Both the position numbers and the translations under genes were made by a program. This document shows positions 51,485-61,034 of a DNA stretch of 64,000 bases, one piece after another (position 1 is the stretch's first letter; every line of letters starts with the position of its first letter). Location of the stretch: assembly GCA_963782885.1 (NCBI GenBank), contig CAWALL010000002.1, positions 310,001 through 374,000 on the forward strand. Reading direction: 5' to 3'. Source of the stretch: DATAOG01 sp963782885. Lineage in GTDB: Bacteria; Pseudomonadota; Alphaproteobacteria; Geminicoccales; Geminicoccaceae. The notes beneath the pieces were generated by a model. That model did no database searches. It had not been told where the DNA came from and worked only from the letters and a program-made list of their open reading frames with translations.

Positions 51485-53142
51485 GTGCCCGTCCATAAAG
51501 CGCTGTTTTTGCGGGGCGAATCAAGAGCGTTAGGTCAGCCGAGCGATCGATTGGGACGCGGCGGCGCAGGGGCGATGGCGCGCGGCCGGTTGAGCCTGCG
51601 CCGGCGCGAGCCTTCGGACAGGGTTGTCGCGTGGTCGGCTGGACGTCGGTGCGGCGGGCGGGTGGTCAGGCCGGCTTAAGGCGGGCGAAGAGGGCGAGGT
51701 TGTAGGCGACCACCGCGGACCAGACGTAGGCGCGGAAGTGCCCGAGCCCGCGCCAGGTGCAGCGGGCGAGCCCGTAGGCGCGCTTGAGGCAGGAGATGTC
51801 GGCCTCGATGCCGGCGCGGAAGTTCCTGAGCTTGCGATAGACCCAGCGGCTCCTGACCATGTCCTCGATGCCGAGGCCGCCCTTCTTGTGGAACGCCATG
51901 TCGCGGACGCCGCAGGCATGGGTCCGGCGCAGGTTGTCGCGGCTGGCATAGCCGCCGTCGGCGGCCGCTTGCCGCGGCGGCTGGCCATAGAGCGTGCTGT
52001 GGCGCTCCAGCATCGGCAGCAGGCGCTCGCTGTCGGCCGGATTGCCGGCTTCGATGACGAGGTCGAGGATCAGGCCGCTGCGGCCGGTGGTCAGGTTGAG
52101 CTTGTGGCCATAGGCGACCTCGCGGCCCTTGCGGATGATGTCGGCGCGGGGCTCGAACAGGCTCACCAGCTTGTCGCTGGCCGGCACCGTCTCACCCGCC
52201 AGCACCCGCCGCTCGCTCTGGGCGATGAGGCGCTCGATCAGTGTCCGATAATGCTCGACCTTGGCCTGCCAGAGCGCGACCGCGCCATCGGCCGTGGTCG
52301 CCAGCTGCGCCGCCGCCTGCTGCCGATAGGCCAAGGTGACCCGCGTGGTTCGGATCAGCTCACGGTACAGCTGCACCCGCCTGGGTCGTCCTCGGGTGAA
52401 CTGGATGTCGCGCGCGCGCTTTTTCGCCGCCCGACGGTGATCGCGCCACGCCAGCCCCGCCCGGCCAGCCCACGCCTCCGCCTCCTTCAGCAAGCGCACC
52501 ATCAGCCGCACCGCGTCCCACAGCAGGCTGCTGTCGCTCGGCTCGTGGATCGGCGCTGCGGTGGCCGTGCTGTCGAGCCGCACCACCCGGCCGCGCTCGA
52601 GCTTCGCTTCGTGCGCGCTGATCAGCAGCGTGTGATTGATCTGCTCCCAGGTTTCGGGGCGGATCGCGCTGATCGTCCGCTGCAGCACCGACTTCTGCGG
52701 GCTCCAGGCGTGCGGCAGCCTTGCGAACGCCCGGAACGACGCCGAGTCCTCGAGATGGAACGCCAGCTCCTGATAGCTCAGCTGGCGGTGTTGCTTGAGC
52801 AAGGCGCAGCGCAACACCGACTCCGCCGGCAGCCCCTGCCGCCCGGTCGCCTTGACCCCGTCCCGGCGCAGGTCCGCCGCGACCAGGCTCGACAGCTCGC
52901 GGTAGTCGTCGAGCCATGCCGACATCGCCTTCAGCTCACGGCCGATCTCGTGCCCGGCGAACAGATCGAATAGGCTGGCCTGGACCGTGCGTTCTTGGCG
53001 CATTGTCGGCTCCGGTGGCTGCGGGTTGGGCTTTGGAATCAGTGGCTTGACGCCAAAGCCTAGCCGAAGCCGCCGGAGACCGCCTCCAGAAAAGGCGGAT
53101 TTCCACAATTATTTCAGCATGTTACCCTTTGTGGACGGGCAC
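51485..53142 (-). mobile_element. Complete ISNCY-type insertion sequence
   Basis: Ends are matching inverted repeats: left GTGCCCGTCCATAAAG, right (reverse complement) GTGCCCGTCCACAAAG. The 6-bp sequence TAGCTA flanks both sides (51479-51484, 53143-53148), as a target duplication in a CTAGCTAG palindrome. The 1,658-bp element has one transposase gene on the minus strand. Confidence 0.88.
51666..53003 (-). CDS. ISNCY-family transposase
   Basis: ATG 53003 (MRQERTVQASLFDLFAGHEI) gives 445 residues; the frame is open 35 codons upstream but that part includes the element's leader. Motifs: GREL-KAMSAWLDDYRELSSL near the start, GRQGLPAESVLRCALLKQHR, VVRLDSTATAAPIHEPSDSS (first catalytic Asp), RQAAADGGYASRDNLRRTHA (second), and RNFRAGIEADISCLKRAYGL with the final Glu. 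The pattern is that of the ISNCY transposases related to ISDol1-like elements. No defects are visible. Confidence 0.9.
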   Translation of the reverse strand: MRQERTVQASLFDLFAGHEIGRELKAMSAWLDDYRELSSLVAADLRRDGVKATGRQGLPAESVLRCALLKQHRQLSYQELAFHLEDSASFRAFARLPHAWSPQKSVLQRTISAIRPETWEQINHTLLISAHEAKLERGRVVRLDSTATAAPIHEPSDSSLLWDAVRLMVRLLKEAEAWAGRAGLAWRDHRRAAKKRARDIQFTRGRPRRVQLYRELIRTTRVTLAYRQQAAAQLATTADGAVALWQAKVEHYRTLIERLIAQSERRVLAGETVPASDKLVSLFEPRADIIRKGREVAYGHKLNLTTGRSGLILDLVIEAGNPADSERLLPMLERHSTLYGQPPRQAAADGGYASRDNLRRTHACGVRDMAFHKKGGLGIEDMVRSRWVYRKLRNFRAGIEADISCLKRAYGLARCTWRGLGHFRAYVWSAVVAYNLALFARLKPA

Positions 53143-53356
53143 TAGCTAGCGACAACAATGATGGCGTCGCCGACGGCCTTGTCCTCCAACGAGATTCCGA
53201 AAGCGTCACAGTCTCGAGGCCGATCTGCCGATTCCAATCAAGTTGCAAGGCCGCCCGGAGGACCTTAGGACGGTGACGGGCGATCCCACGCGCCGTCCGG
53301 GTGGACCGGAGGGCGTGGCGGCACCTGCGAGGGACCAATCGGATGGACCGGATCCG

Positions 53357-54406
53357 ATGAAGCTGGGCCGGCTCGTGATCGCGCTGATCGTCGGCGCGGC
53401 ACTCGCGGGCGGCGGCTACTATTATTACCGGGAACGGCGGGCGGCCGGCGGGCACGAGCTTGTCCTCTATGGCAACGTCGACATCCGCGAGGCCGATCTC
53501 GGTTTCAACGTGCCGGGGCGCGTCGAGACCATGCGTGTTGAGGAGGGTGACGAGGTCAGGATAGGCGAGCTTCTGGCCACGCTCGAGCCCGAGATCTACG
53601 AGGCCGAGGTGGAGGCCGCCAAGGCGCAGATCGCCGCCCAGCGCGCGACGCTCGACCGGCTGCTCGCCGGCAGCCGACCCGAGGAGATCACGGAGGCGCG
53701 CGAGGATGTCAGCGCCCTGCAGGCGCAGCTCGAGCTTGCGCGGGCGACATTGAAGCGCACCGAGCAGCTGGCCATGGACAGGTTCGCGCCTTTGCAGAAA
53801 CTGGACGATGACGCCGCTAGCGTAAGGAATTTGGAAGCGCAGCTGAAAGCCGCCCAGCAGCGCCTCTCGCTAGTGATCCAGGGGCCCCGCAAGGAGGACA
53901 TCGCCGAAGCGCGCGCGCAGCTGCACGCCCGGGAAGCGGAGCTGACCCTCGCGCTCCGGCGCTTGGACTATACCAAGCTCTTTGCCGAGGATCGCGGCGT
54001 GATCAAGACACGGATCGTCGAGCCCGGCGGGGTCGTGCTCGCCAACACACCGGTCTATACCATGGCCTTCCTCGACCCGGTGTGGGTGCGCACTTACGTC
54101 TCGGAGCCGGATCTCGGAAGGATCCATCCGGGCATGAAAGCAGAAGTCTTCAGCGATTCAGCCCCGGCGAGGACCTATGACGGCTGGGTCGGATTCATCT
54201 CACCGGTCGCCGAGTTCACGCCGAAGACGGTGGAGACGCCCGAGCTCCGGACGAGCCTGGTCTACCGGCTCCGTGTCTATGTCAAGAACCCGGATAACAG
54301 CCTGCGCCAGGGCATGCCGGTGACCGTCAAGCTGCTCAACGAGAACAATACGCGGGGGCAAAACGACACGCCTCGCGCCGGCCTGAGTGGTGAGCCTGCG
54401 CGGTGA
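53357..54406 (+). CDS. HlyD-family periplasmic adaptor (YbhG-like)
   Basis: Start ATG 53357 (MKLGRLVIALIVGAALAGGG) gives 349 residues with one N-terminal anchor helix. The lipoyl halves are ELVLYGNVDIREADLGFNVP and RVETMRVEEGDEVRIGELLA, then a long coiled-coil hairpin (about 80-195: EVEAAKAQIAAQRATLDRLL ... NLEAQLKAAQQRLSLVIQGP), closing with RGVIKTRIVEPGGVVLANTP. It links an inner-membrane ABC exporter to an outer-membrane channel. The stop overlaps the GTG start of the ATPase, as in ybhG-ybhF. Confidence 0.93.
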   Translation: MKLGRLVIALIVGAALAGGGYYYYRERRAAGGHELVLYGNVDIREADLGFNVPGRVETMRVEEGDEVRIGELLATLEPEIYEAEVEAAKAQIAAQRATLDRLLAGSRPEEITEAREDVSALQAQLELARATLKRTEQLAMDRFAPLQKLDDDAASVRNLEAQLKAAQQRLSLVIQGPRKEDIAEARAQLHAREAELTLALRRLDYTKLFAEDRGVIKTRIVEPGGVVLANTPVYTMAFLDPVWVRTYVSEPDLGRIHPGMKAEVFSDSAPARTYDGWVGFISPVAEFTPKTVETPELRTSLVYRLRVYVKNPDNSLRQGMPVTVKLLNENNTRGQNDTPRAGLSGEPAR

Positions 54407-56196
54407 GCGAGCCGGTCATCGAGCTGCGCGAGGTGGTCAAGCGCTTCGTCACCGGTGGACGCGCCACGACCGCTCTCGATCGGTTGTCGGCAAGCATCGG
54501 CGGCGGTCACATCACGGGTCTGGTCGGGCCGGACGGTGCTGGCAAGACCACGCTCATGCGCTTGGTGACGGGGCTTCTGGCGCCCGACGAAGGGCAGGTG
54601 CGCGTGCTCCGGCTCAACAGCGTCGCCGACGCCCAGGCGATCCAGGCCAACGTCGGCTACATGCCCCAGCGCTTCGGCCTCTACGAGGATCTGACGGTGG
54701 CCGAGAACATGGCGCTCTACGCCGATCTGCAGGGCGTCGGCGCCGCGGCGCGTGCGCCGCGTTTCGAGCGCCTCCTCCGATTCACCGGTCTCGTCCCCTT
54801 CACCAGGCGCCTCGCCGGGCGGCTCTCGGGCGGCATGAAGCAGAAGCTCGGACTCGCCTGCACCCTGATCCATCCGCCCAGGCTGCTCCTCCTGGACGAG
54901 CCCAGCGTCGGTGTCGATCCGGTCTCCCGGCGCGAGCTCTGGCAGATCGTCGAGACCCTGGTCGGCGAGGGCATGAGCGTGCTCTGGAGCACCGCCTATC
55001 TCGACGAGGCGGAGCGCTGCCAGGACGTGATCCTCCTGAGCGAGGGTCGACTGCTCGATCAGGGCCCGCCGGAGCAGTTTCGGGCGCACGCGCGCGGACG
55101 CACTTTCGCTTTCGCGACCGAAGCAGCACAGCGACGGCCGGTGCTCCGTGCTGTGCGCCAGCAGCCGGGCGTGGTCGACGCGTTGATCAAGGGCCGCGAC
55201 GTGCGCGTGCTCTTGGGGAAGACCGTCGATCCGGCAGATCTGGCGCGTGCCGGGGCCGCGCTCGGGGTCACCCCGAGGCCGGTCGAGCCGGTGTTCGAAG
55301 ACGCCTTCGTCGCGCTTCTCAAGGATCGGCCGGCCGCACCGGCCGCCGAGGTCCATGCCGCGCTTGCCGCCGCGTCACCGGCGGTTTCCCATCCTGTCGA
55401 TCCACCGTCGGCGCCGACGCGGGTCAACGGCCATGACGCCGGCGCAGTCATCGAGGTCGCAGACCTGGTGCGCGCCTTTGGCACCTTCCGCGCCGTCGAC
55501 GGCATCAGTTTCGCGGTTACGGGCGGCGAGATCTTCGGCCTTCTGGGTCCCAACGGCGCCGGCAAGTCGACCACCTTCAAGATGCTCTGCGGTCTGCTAC
55601 CGCCCTCGGACGGCAAGGCGCTGGTGCTGGGGATCGATCTTCGCCACGCGGCTGCGCTGGCGCGCGGGCGGATCGGCTACATGGCGCAGAAGTTCTCGCT
55701 CTATGGCAACATGAGCGTGCTCCAGAACCTCGGCTTCTTCGCCAGCGCCTACGGCCTCGCGGGCCCGACCAAACGGGCCAAGATCGAGGCGTCCCTCGAC
55801 GAGTTCGCGCTCCGGCCATTCGCCGACGCCGAGAGTGGCGAGCTCCCGCTCGGCTACAAGCAACGGCTCGCGCTGGCCTGTGCGCTCATGCACGAGCCAG
55901 GCGTGCTGTTCCTGGACGAACCGACCTCGGGCGTCGATCCGCTGGCGCGACGGGAGTTCTGGGCTCGGATTAACACGATGGCCGCCACGGGAATGACGGT
56001 GATGGTCACGACCCATTTCATGGACGAGGCGGAATACTGCGATCGAATCGGGATCATCTATCGCGGCCGGCTGGTCGCGACCGGTCCTCCCGACGAGCTG
56101 AAGGCCGCACGTGCCACGCCCGGGCACCCGGAACCGACACTCGAGTCCGCATTCATCGATCTGATTGAAGACTACGATCGAGCCCATCCGCAATGA
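54403..56196 (+). CDS. ybhF: ABC exporter ATPase with two nucleotide-binding domains (YbhF-like)
   Basis: The GTG-started protein of 597 residues contains two complete ATPases: first Walker A GPDGAGKTTL, signature RLSGGMKQKLGLACTLI, Walker B LLLLDEPSVGVDPVSRRELW; second Walker A GPNGAGKSTTFKML, ELPLGYKQRLALACALM and VLFLDEPTSGVDPLARREFW. Between them is a linker with a Pro-rich stretch at about 320-350. The double-NBD fusion is typical of YbhF, whose transporter exports drugs or cations. It overlaps both neighbours. Confidence 0.93.
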   Translation: MSEPVIELREVVKRFVTGGRATTALDRLSASIGGGHITGLVGPDGAGKTTLMRLVTGLLAPDEGQVRVLRLNSVADAQAIQANVGYMPQRFGLYEDLTVAENMALYADLQGVGAAARAPRFERLLRFTGLVPFTRRLAGRLSGGMKQKLGLACTLIHPPRLLLLDEPSVGVDPVSRRELWQIVETLVGEGMSVLWSTAYLDEAERCQDVILLSEGRLLDQGPPEQFRAHARGRTFAFATEAAQRRPVLRAVRQQPGVVDALIKGRDVRVLLGKTVDPADLARAGAALGVTPRPVEPVFEDAFVALLKDRPAAPAAEVHAALAAASPAVSHPVDPPSAPTRVNGHDAGAVIEVADLVRAFGTFRAVDGISFAVTGGEIFGLLGPNGAGKSTTFKMLCGLLPPSDGKALVLGIDLRHAAALARGRIGYMAQKFSLYGNMSVLQNLGFFASAYGLAGPTKRAKIEASLDEFALRPFADAESGELPLGYKQRLALACALMHEPGVLFLDEPTSGVDPLARREFWARINTMAATGMTVMVTTHFMDEAEYCDRIGIIYRGRLVATGPPDELKAARATPGHPEPTLESAFIDLIEDYDRAHPQ

Positions 56197-57374
56197 AGAC
56201 GCCCGACCCACGGGCGCCACGCCCCGAGGAGGCGATCGCCGCTCCGCCCGCGCGTGGCGGAGCGCTATTGCGCCTGCGCGGGCTGGTCCGCAAGGAGAGC
56301 CTCCAGATCGTGCGCGACCCGAGCAGCATCTCGATTGCCTTCGCTCTTCCCGCAATCCTGTTGCTGCTGTTCGGCTACGGGGTATCTCTTGATGCCAAGC
56401 GCGTGCCGGTCGCACTGGTGATCGAGAATCCGACCAGTGCCACGTCCAGCTTCGCGGATTCGCTGATCAACTCACCCTATTTCGCGCCGATCGTGCTGCG
56501 CGACCGGCGCCCTGCGACGCAGGCTCTGCTCGCCGGCACGGTCGATGCCATGGTGGTGCTGCGGGCCAATTTCGACCGGCAGATTTTCTCGGCCCAGGGG
56601 GCCCCGATCCAGGTGATCGTGGACGGCACCGATGCCAACACCGGGCGCATCGTCTCGGGCTACGTTGACGGCGCGTGGCAAAAGTGGCTCGAACAGTATG
56701 CAATGGCCAGCGGCCTCGACCTGACGGCGCCGGTGATCACCGAGCAGCGGGTGTGGTTCAACCCCGAGGTGCGCAGCCGAAACTTCCTGGTGCCTGGCCT
56801 GATCGCAATCATCATGACGCTGATCGGCGCCCTGCTGACGGCGCTCGTGGTCGCCCGCGAGTGGGAGCGTGGCACGATGGAGGCGCTGATCGTCACTCCG
56901 GTCAGGATCGGCGAACTCCTGCTCGGCAAGCTGATCCCTTATTTTGTTCTCGGCATGGGCGGTATGATGCTCTCCACCGCGATGGCGATCTTCGTGTTCG
57001 ACGTGCCGTTTCGCGGCTCTTTCCTGGTCCTCTTAGGCATCTCGGCATTATTTATGCTGGCGTCGCTCGGCATGGGCCTGCTGATCTCGACCGTGGCCAA
57101 GAACCAGTTCGTCGCCGGGCAGATCGCGATCATCATCGCCTTCCTGCCAGCCTTCATCCTGTCGGGCTTCATCTTCGACATCGCCAGCATGCCCCGGGTG
57201 GTGCAGTGGATCACCCATGTCATTCCGGCGCGCTATTTCGTGGCGTCGCTCCAGACCCTGTTCCTGACCGGGACGATCTGGCCGATCGTGTTGCCCAACG
57301 CGGCCGCGCTGATCCTCATGGCGGTGATCTTCCTCGGCCTCACCCGCCACAAGACCAGAAAATCCTTGGAGTAG
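56193..57374 (+). CDS. ybhS: ABC-2 type permease (YbhS-like)
   Basis: The 393-residue protein has one N-terminal helix (SISIAFALPAILLLLFGYGV), a large periplasmic domain, and five C-terminal helices (LIAIIMTLIGALLTALVVAR; LIPYFVLGMGGMMLSTAMAI; FLVLLGISALFMLASLGMGL; IAIIIAFLPAFILSGFIFDI; and one at the end). The motif EWERGTMEALIVTPVRIGEL is the classic ABC-2 coupling region. It pairs with the next permease to form the membrane channel. Confidence 0.93.
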   Translation: MKTPDPRAPRPEEAIAAPPARGGALLRLRGLVRKESLQIVRDPSSISIAFALPAILLLLFGYGVSLDAKRVPVALVIENPTSATSSFADSLINSPYFAPIVLRDRRPATQALLAGTVDAMVVLRANFDRQIFSAQGAPIQVIVDGTDANTGRIVSGYVDGAWQKWLEQYAMASGLDLTAPVITEQRVWFNPEVRSRNFLVPGLIAIIMTLIGALLTALVVAREWERGTMEALIVTPVRIGELLLGKLIPYFVLGMGGMMLSTAMAIFVFDVPFRGSFLVLLGISALFMLASLGMGLLISTVAKNQFVAGQIAIIIAFLPAFILSGFIFDIASMPRVVQWITHVIPARYFVASLQTLFLTGTIWPIVLPNAAALILMAVIFLGLTRHKTRKSLE

Positions 57375-57388
57375 GGGGGGTCAAGCCG

Positions 57389-58498
57389 GTGTGGGCTCGA
57401 ATCCGCGCGCTGATTGTCAAGGAGTTCCTCGCCGTCTGGAAGGACAAGAAGAGCCGCGCGGTGCTCATCGGCCCGCCGATCGCGCAGCTGCTGGTGTTCG
57501 GTTACGCCGCCACGTACGACGTCGATCATGTCACGACCGCGATCTACAATGAGGACGCCGGGCTGGAGGCCCGGGAGCTGATCGCGCGGTTCGAGGGGTC
57601 GCCGACCTTCGACGTCGTCGCCCGGTTGGACCGCGACGGCGAGATCGCAGAGATGATCGATCCGCGCACCGTGAGCCTCGTGGTCCACCTGGACCAGCGC
57701 TTCTCGGCGGACCTGAAGGGTCGCCAGCCGGCCAAAGTTCAGCTCATCGTCGATGGGCGCGAGTCCAACACCGCGCTGATCATCCTGGGCTACGCGAGCC
57801 AGATTGTGAGCGAGTTCAATCGCGAATGGGTCACCGAGCATGGCCAGCCCGGGCCGCCGGCACGCCTGTTGACGCGCGCCTGGTTCAACCCCAACCTCTT
57901 GAGCCGCTGGTTCATCGTGCCCGGCATCGTCGCCTTGCTGACCCTGGTCGTCGCCATGGTCGTGACCGCGCTCTCGGTCGCCCGTGAGCGCGAGATGGGA
58001 ACCTTCGAGCAACTTTTGGTGACTCCGCTTCGTCCATTCGAGATTCTGATCGGCAAGTCGTCGCCACCGCTGGTGATCGGTCTGGTCGAGGGCACCGTGA
58101 TCATCGCGGTCGCCGTGTTGTGGTTCGGAATCCCGTTCCATGGTCAACTTGCCCTGCTCTACGCTGGTCTGCTCCTCTATCTGCTCGCCGTGATCGGTGT
58201 CGGGCTGATGATCTCATCGATCTCGCGCACCCAGCAGCAGGCGATCCTGGGTGCGTTCCTGTTCGTCGTCCCAGCGATCGTGTTGTCCGGGTTCGCGACG
58301 CCCATCGCCAACATGCCGCCGCTGGTTCAGGAGCTGACGTTAGTCAACCCGATGCGCTATTTCCTGATCATCGTACGGGGGATCTTCCTGGAGGGCCTGC
58401 CGCCAACGCTGATCTGGCCACGCCTCTGGCCGATGGCGCTCATCGCGGTCGCCACCCTCTCGAGCGCTGCCTGGCTGTTCCGCCGCCGTCTGGGATGA
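57389..58498 (+). CDS. ybhR: ABC-2 type permease (YbhR-like)
   Basis: Start GTG 57389 (VWARIRALIVKEFLAVWKDK), 15 bp after ybhS and behind a G-rich Shine-Dalgarno, gives 369 residues. It has the first helix (RAVLIGPPIAQLLVFGYAAT), a periplasmic domain, and the C-terminal helices with REREMGTFEQLLVTPLRPFE as coupling motif. It is the second half-permease. The operon ends here. Confidence 0.92.
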   Translation: MWARIRALIVKEFLAVWKDKKSRAVLIGPPIAQLLVFGYAATYDVDHVTTAIYNEDAGLEARELIARFEGSPTFDVVARLDRDGEIAEMIDPRTVSLVVHLDQRFSADLKGRQPAKVQLIVDGRESNTALIILGYASQIVSEFNREWVTEHGQPGPPARLLTRAWFNPNLLSRWFIVPGIVALLTLVVAMVVTALSVAREREMGTFEQLLVTPLRPFEILIGKSSPPLVIGLVEGTVIIAVAVLWFGIPFHGQLALLYAGLLLYLLAVIGVGLMISSISRTQQQAILGAFLFVVPAIVLSGFATPIANMPPLVQELTLVNPMRYFLIIVRGIFLEGLPPTLIWPRLWPMALIAVATLSSAAWLFRRRLG

Positions 58499-58675
58499 TC
58501 CCTGGCAACGTGGTGGTGCTCGACGGCGCGGCCCTGGCGCAGCTCTGTCCGGCCGGCGTGGGCCGGATCCTCCACGCGGATCCACAGATGAGGAGTATTG
58601 GAGCCGGCGTGCCGATAGTTGAGCGGGTCATTGGTGAGCGCGCAGAGCCAGCTGTTCAGGAAGTGCCATGGTCGC
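58499..58675. other. Border between exporter operon and phage-like genes
   Basis: On the minus strand an open stretch reads HFLNSWLCALTNDPLNYRHA and GSNTPHLWIRVEDPAHAGR, protein-like but without a start codon. It may be the decayed last gene of the phage module. It is truncated by the exporter operon. Confidence 0.35.
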
Positions 58676-58978
58676 CTATTCGACGACCTCGATGGCGAAC
58701 CAGGTCTGGCTGTCGGCCTCGACGTTGAGCGATGCGCCAGCAGACTGCCAGACCGAGAGTTCGAAGACATCGCCAGCGCTCACCGCCAACGCCGGGCTCG
58801 CGGCGCCGTGGCGCGCCATGGGTTGACCCTGGAACGCCGCGCCGTTCCTCGTGATCAGCGTCTGGCGCTCGCGGGTGGCGCTGCTCTGCCACCGGACATT
58901 ATTAAGCAGCCGGGCCCGGGTCACTCCGCTCGGCACAGTCAGCCGGGTAAAGTGCACGCCATGGGGTCGATCACGCAA
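58676..58978 (-). CDS. Phage-like protein of the tail module
   Basis: The 100-residue protein reads MRDRPHGVHFTRLTVPSGVT ... ATRERQTLITRNGAAFQGQP, then AGDVFELSVWQSAGASLNVE and TWFAIEVVE. The last blocks resemble small beta-sandwich proteins encoded near phage fibres. I do not know its exact role. It is the last intact minus-strand gene of the prophage-like cluster, about 40 bp after the LamG remnant. Confidence 0.55.
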   Translation of the reverse strand: MRDRPHGVHFTRLTVPSGVTRARLLNNVRWQSSATRERQTLITRNGAAFQGQPMARHGAASPALAVSAGDVFELSVWQSAGASLNVEADSQTWFAIEVVE

Positions 58979-59016
58979 CAGCTTCCTGAGGCTAAGGGCT
59001 TTCCCACCCTACCCCA

Positions 59017-59402
59017 TCAGGCAGACGACCACGCCCGAGCCGGTCGAGGTGGCGTGGCGGGTGGCGCGCTGCCCAAGAGCGCAGGCAGCTCGTTCCATGG
59101 GCGCAGGAAGCCGAACGGATCGGCGTGCCAGCGCCGCACCATGGCGGGGGTCCAGGCTGAGGCGAAGCACGCGATCAGCGCGATGTCGCCGTTGAAGTCC
59201 TGCGAGGTCGAGAAGCCCCAGCCCCAGCGGTAGATGCCGAACAGGGCGCTGGTGCTGGTCGCCGCCGCCGTGCTCGAGGCGCGCGACCAGCCGTCCACGT
59301 ACAGCTCGAGGCGTCCTGGTCGCCAGGTCCCGACGATCGTCGACCGGCTCGTATCGTTCACGATCGCGTCGCTCGCAGGGAGGGTGTTGAGGGGCGCTGC
59401 AC
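59017..59402 (-). pseudogene. C-terminal half of a second LamG-type phage protein
   Basis: The frame reads LPASDAIVNDTSRSTIVGTW, RPGRLELYVDGWSRASSTAA, SQDFNGDIALIACFASAWTP and AMVRRWHADPFGFLRPWNEL. These are the last strands of a LamG/concanavalin-like domain (xLYVDGxxR ... FNGDIALIACFxSAW). The N-terminal half is missing: the frame runs back into the 270-residue gene out of phase. A deletion has fused the end of one paralog to the tail of another. Confidence 0.65.
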
Positions 59403-60215
59403 TCAGGAAACGATGGCGATCACGATGGAACCCTTGCCGCTGTCGCCGCGAGGAGGTGTGGGGGCCGTGATGCCGTAGGCCACGTAGGTGCGGCCCGACA
59501 GGCGGGGCTTCACGAACTGATACGGGTTGTTCTGGATCGCTCGCCGGGCGCCGAGGTCCAGCACCCGGTTCCACAGGTAGATGAAGTCGATATGGCCGTG
59601 CCAGTTGCGGTCGGTGGCGTGGTTCCAGTTGCCGAGCGCGGCGTTGGTCGTGGTGGACGGGATGGCCTTGGTCCCTCCCACCTGACCGAAGCTCGCCTGG
59701 TCCCCGGCTTCCTTGAAGAAGGTGAGCGTGCCGGCGTTCTTGGTGACGCAGGCGATGTGGTGCTTGTACTTGTCGCTGCCGGTCAGCGTGTTGCTGCCGT
59801 AGGTGGAGCCGTCGACATCGAAGCGGTAGTCGTCGCCGGCCCCATCGTCGATGTAGAAGCAGTAGCCATTCGTGCCGCTGCCACCATTGCCCTTGTCGAT
59901 GATGCGCGGGAAGGTGTTGCCCAGGCCCGACTGCTGCAGCTGAAAGCCCGCCACGAACGTCAGCACGTCGCCGGTCAGGCACAAGGGGTTGGCGCTGTCG
60001 ATGGAGCCTAAGTCGTAGCGGTCCGTGTTGTTGTCCCCGTTGAAGAACAGGGCGCGCCCGCCGCGATAGTTGACCCGCGCGATGGAACTGCCGGAGAGGG
60101 TGCCGTGGTTGCCGTTCCCGGACAGGTCGGCGTTCGCGAGGTTCTGGTAGCCGCTGATCGTGTACTCCTGAGCGGCGACCCACTTGAGCGAGATGTCGCC
60201 TGCCGCACGGGCCAT
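59403..60215 (-). CDS. LamG/concanavalin-like phage tail protein
   Basis: The 270-residue protein begins MARAAGDISLKWVAAQEYTI and contains GNGNHGTLSGSSIARVNYRG, ADRxxFNGDNNTDRYDLGSI-like strands, YCFYIDDGAGDDYRFDVDGS, KYKHHIACVTKNAGTLTFFK and FIYLWNRVLDLGARRAIQNN. These are LamG features (H-x-V-x-V-K with following turn), usual in phage fibre-associated proteins that bind sugars. It ends GSIVIAIVS. The next gene upstream ends 9 bp before it starts. Confidence 0.75.
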   Translation of the reverse strand: MARAAGDISLKWVAAQEYTISGYQNLANADLSGNGNHGTLSGSSIARVNYRGGRALFFNGDNNTDRYDLGSIDSANPLCLTGDVLTFVAGFQLQQSGLGNTFPRIIDKGNGGSGTNGYCFYIDDGAGDDYRFDVDGSTYGSNTLTGSDKYKHHIACVTKNAGTLTFFKEAGDQASFGQVGGTKAIPSTTTNAALGNWNHATDRNWHGHIDFIYLWNRVLDLGARRAIQNNPYQFVKPRLSGRTYVAYGITAPTPPRGDSGKGSIVIAIVS

Positions 60216-60224
60216 GGCCTTCTC

Positions 60225-61034
60225 CTAGTCGCGTTTGCCTTTGAGGGTGAGAGAGATGTCGGCCAGCGTGGCATCAGCCGGGTCCTCGTTGACGATCGAG
60301 AGGCGATCGCCGGCGGCAAAGCTGACCGGGCCGCTCATCGCGAAGGCCGCCGTGCTGCCGGCGCTGGTGAAGGTGATCGTGCCGATGTTGGCGCCGTTCT
60401 TTTGGAGATCGAGCACTGCGGTCGCGCTCGCGTTCACGCCGGCGTAGCCCTGCGCGCCGGAGAGTCCGTCGGGGAAGGTGACCGCGCGGTCGAACACGAC
60501 CTGCGCCATCAGGGCGCCGCTCGAGTAGGTCCCGGGCAGAAAGAACGAGAGGTCGTAGGGCGTCTCCTCGTTGACCCAGCTCGCGCCGTTGAAGCGCAGC
60601 ATCTGCCCGGACGCCGCGGCGGTGATCACCACATCGCCGATGTCGTCAATCGTGGCGACCAGACCCGCCAGCTGGATGACGTCGGTGCCGTCGCAATAGA
60701 GGATCAGGACCGCCCCGGCGGTGACCGGGATTCCGGTGCCGGCGACCGTCTTGAAGGTGACGTCGCCGGCGGTGCTGTTCCAGACGACGTAGAGCTTGCG
60801 GTTGGTCGGGCAGTGCACCTCGTAGGCGCCGCCGGGATGGGTGCCGGTGAGCTTCAGGACCATGCAGCGGAGCGCCTGGGCATCGCTGAGCGCCAGGGGC
60901 GACGTGGTGCCGGTGAGCGCGACGTCGACCTTGTCGGTCAGCCCGGCATCGAGCTGGCCGGCCTGGTCGTTGATCGTGACCTCCTTGTTGTTCTGGGCGG
61001 CGGCGACCTGTGCGAGCGCTAGATTGTTGCTCAT
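60225..61034 (-). CDS. Phage tail fibre-like protein
   Basis: Start ATG 61034 (MSNNLALAQVAAAQNNKEVT) overlaps the end of the tail tip gene; 269 residues. The N-terminal third resembles tail-associated head domains (VTINDQAGQLDAGLTDKVDV). The C-terminal part, PGTYSSGALMAQVVFDRAVT, VLDLQKNGANIGTITFTSAG and FAAGDRLSIVNEDPADATLA, is a beta-sandwich common at the ends of phage fibre or base proteins. It probably helps host binding. Confidence 0.8.
   Translation of the reverse strand: MSNNLALAQVAAAQNNKEVTINDQAGQLDAGLTDKVDVALTGTTSPLALSDAQALRCMVLKLTGTHPGGAYEVHCPTNRKLYVVWNSTAGDVTFKTVAGTGIPVTAGAVLILYCDGTDVIQLAGLVATIDDIGDVVITAAASGQMLRFNGASWVNEETPYDLSFFLPGTYSSGALMAQVVFDRAVTFPDGLSGAQGYAGVNASATAVLDLQKNGANIGTITFTSAGSTAAFAMSGPVSFAAGDRLSIVNEDPADATLADISLTLKGKRD

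Noticed and set aside
59017..60183. A single 388-residue protein
   Set aside because: Its first two thirds are out of frame with the clear LamG gene 59403-60215; only the last third is genuine.
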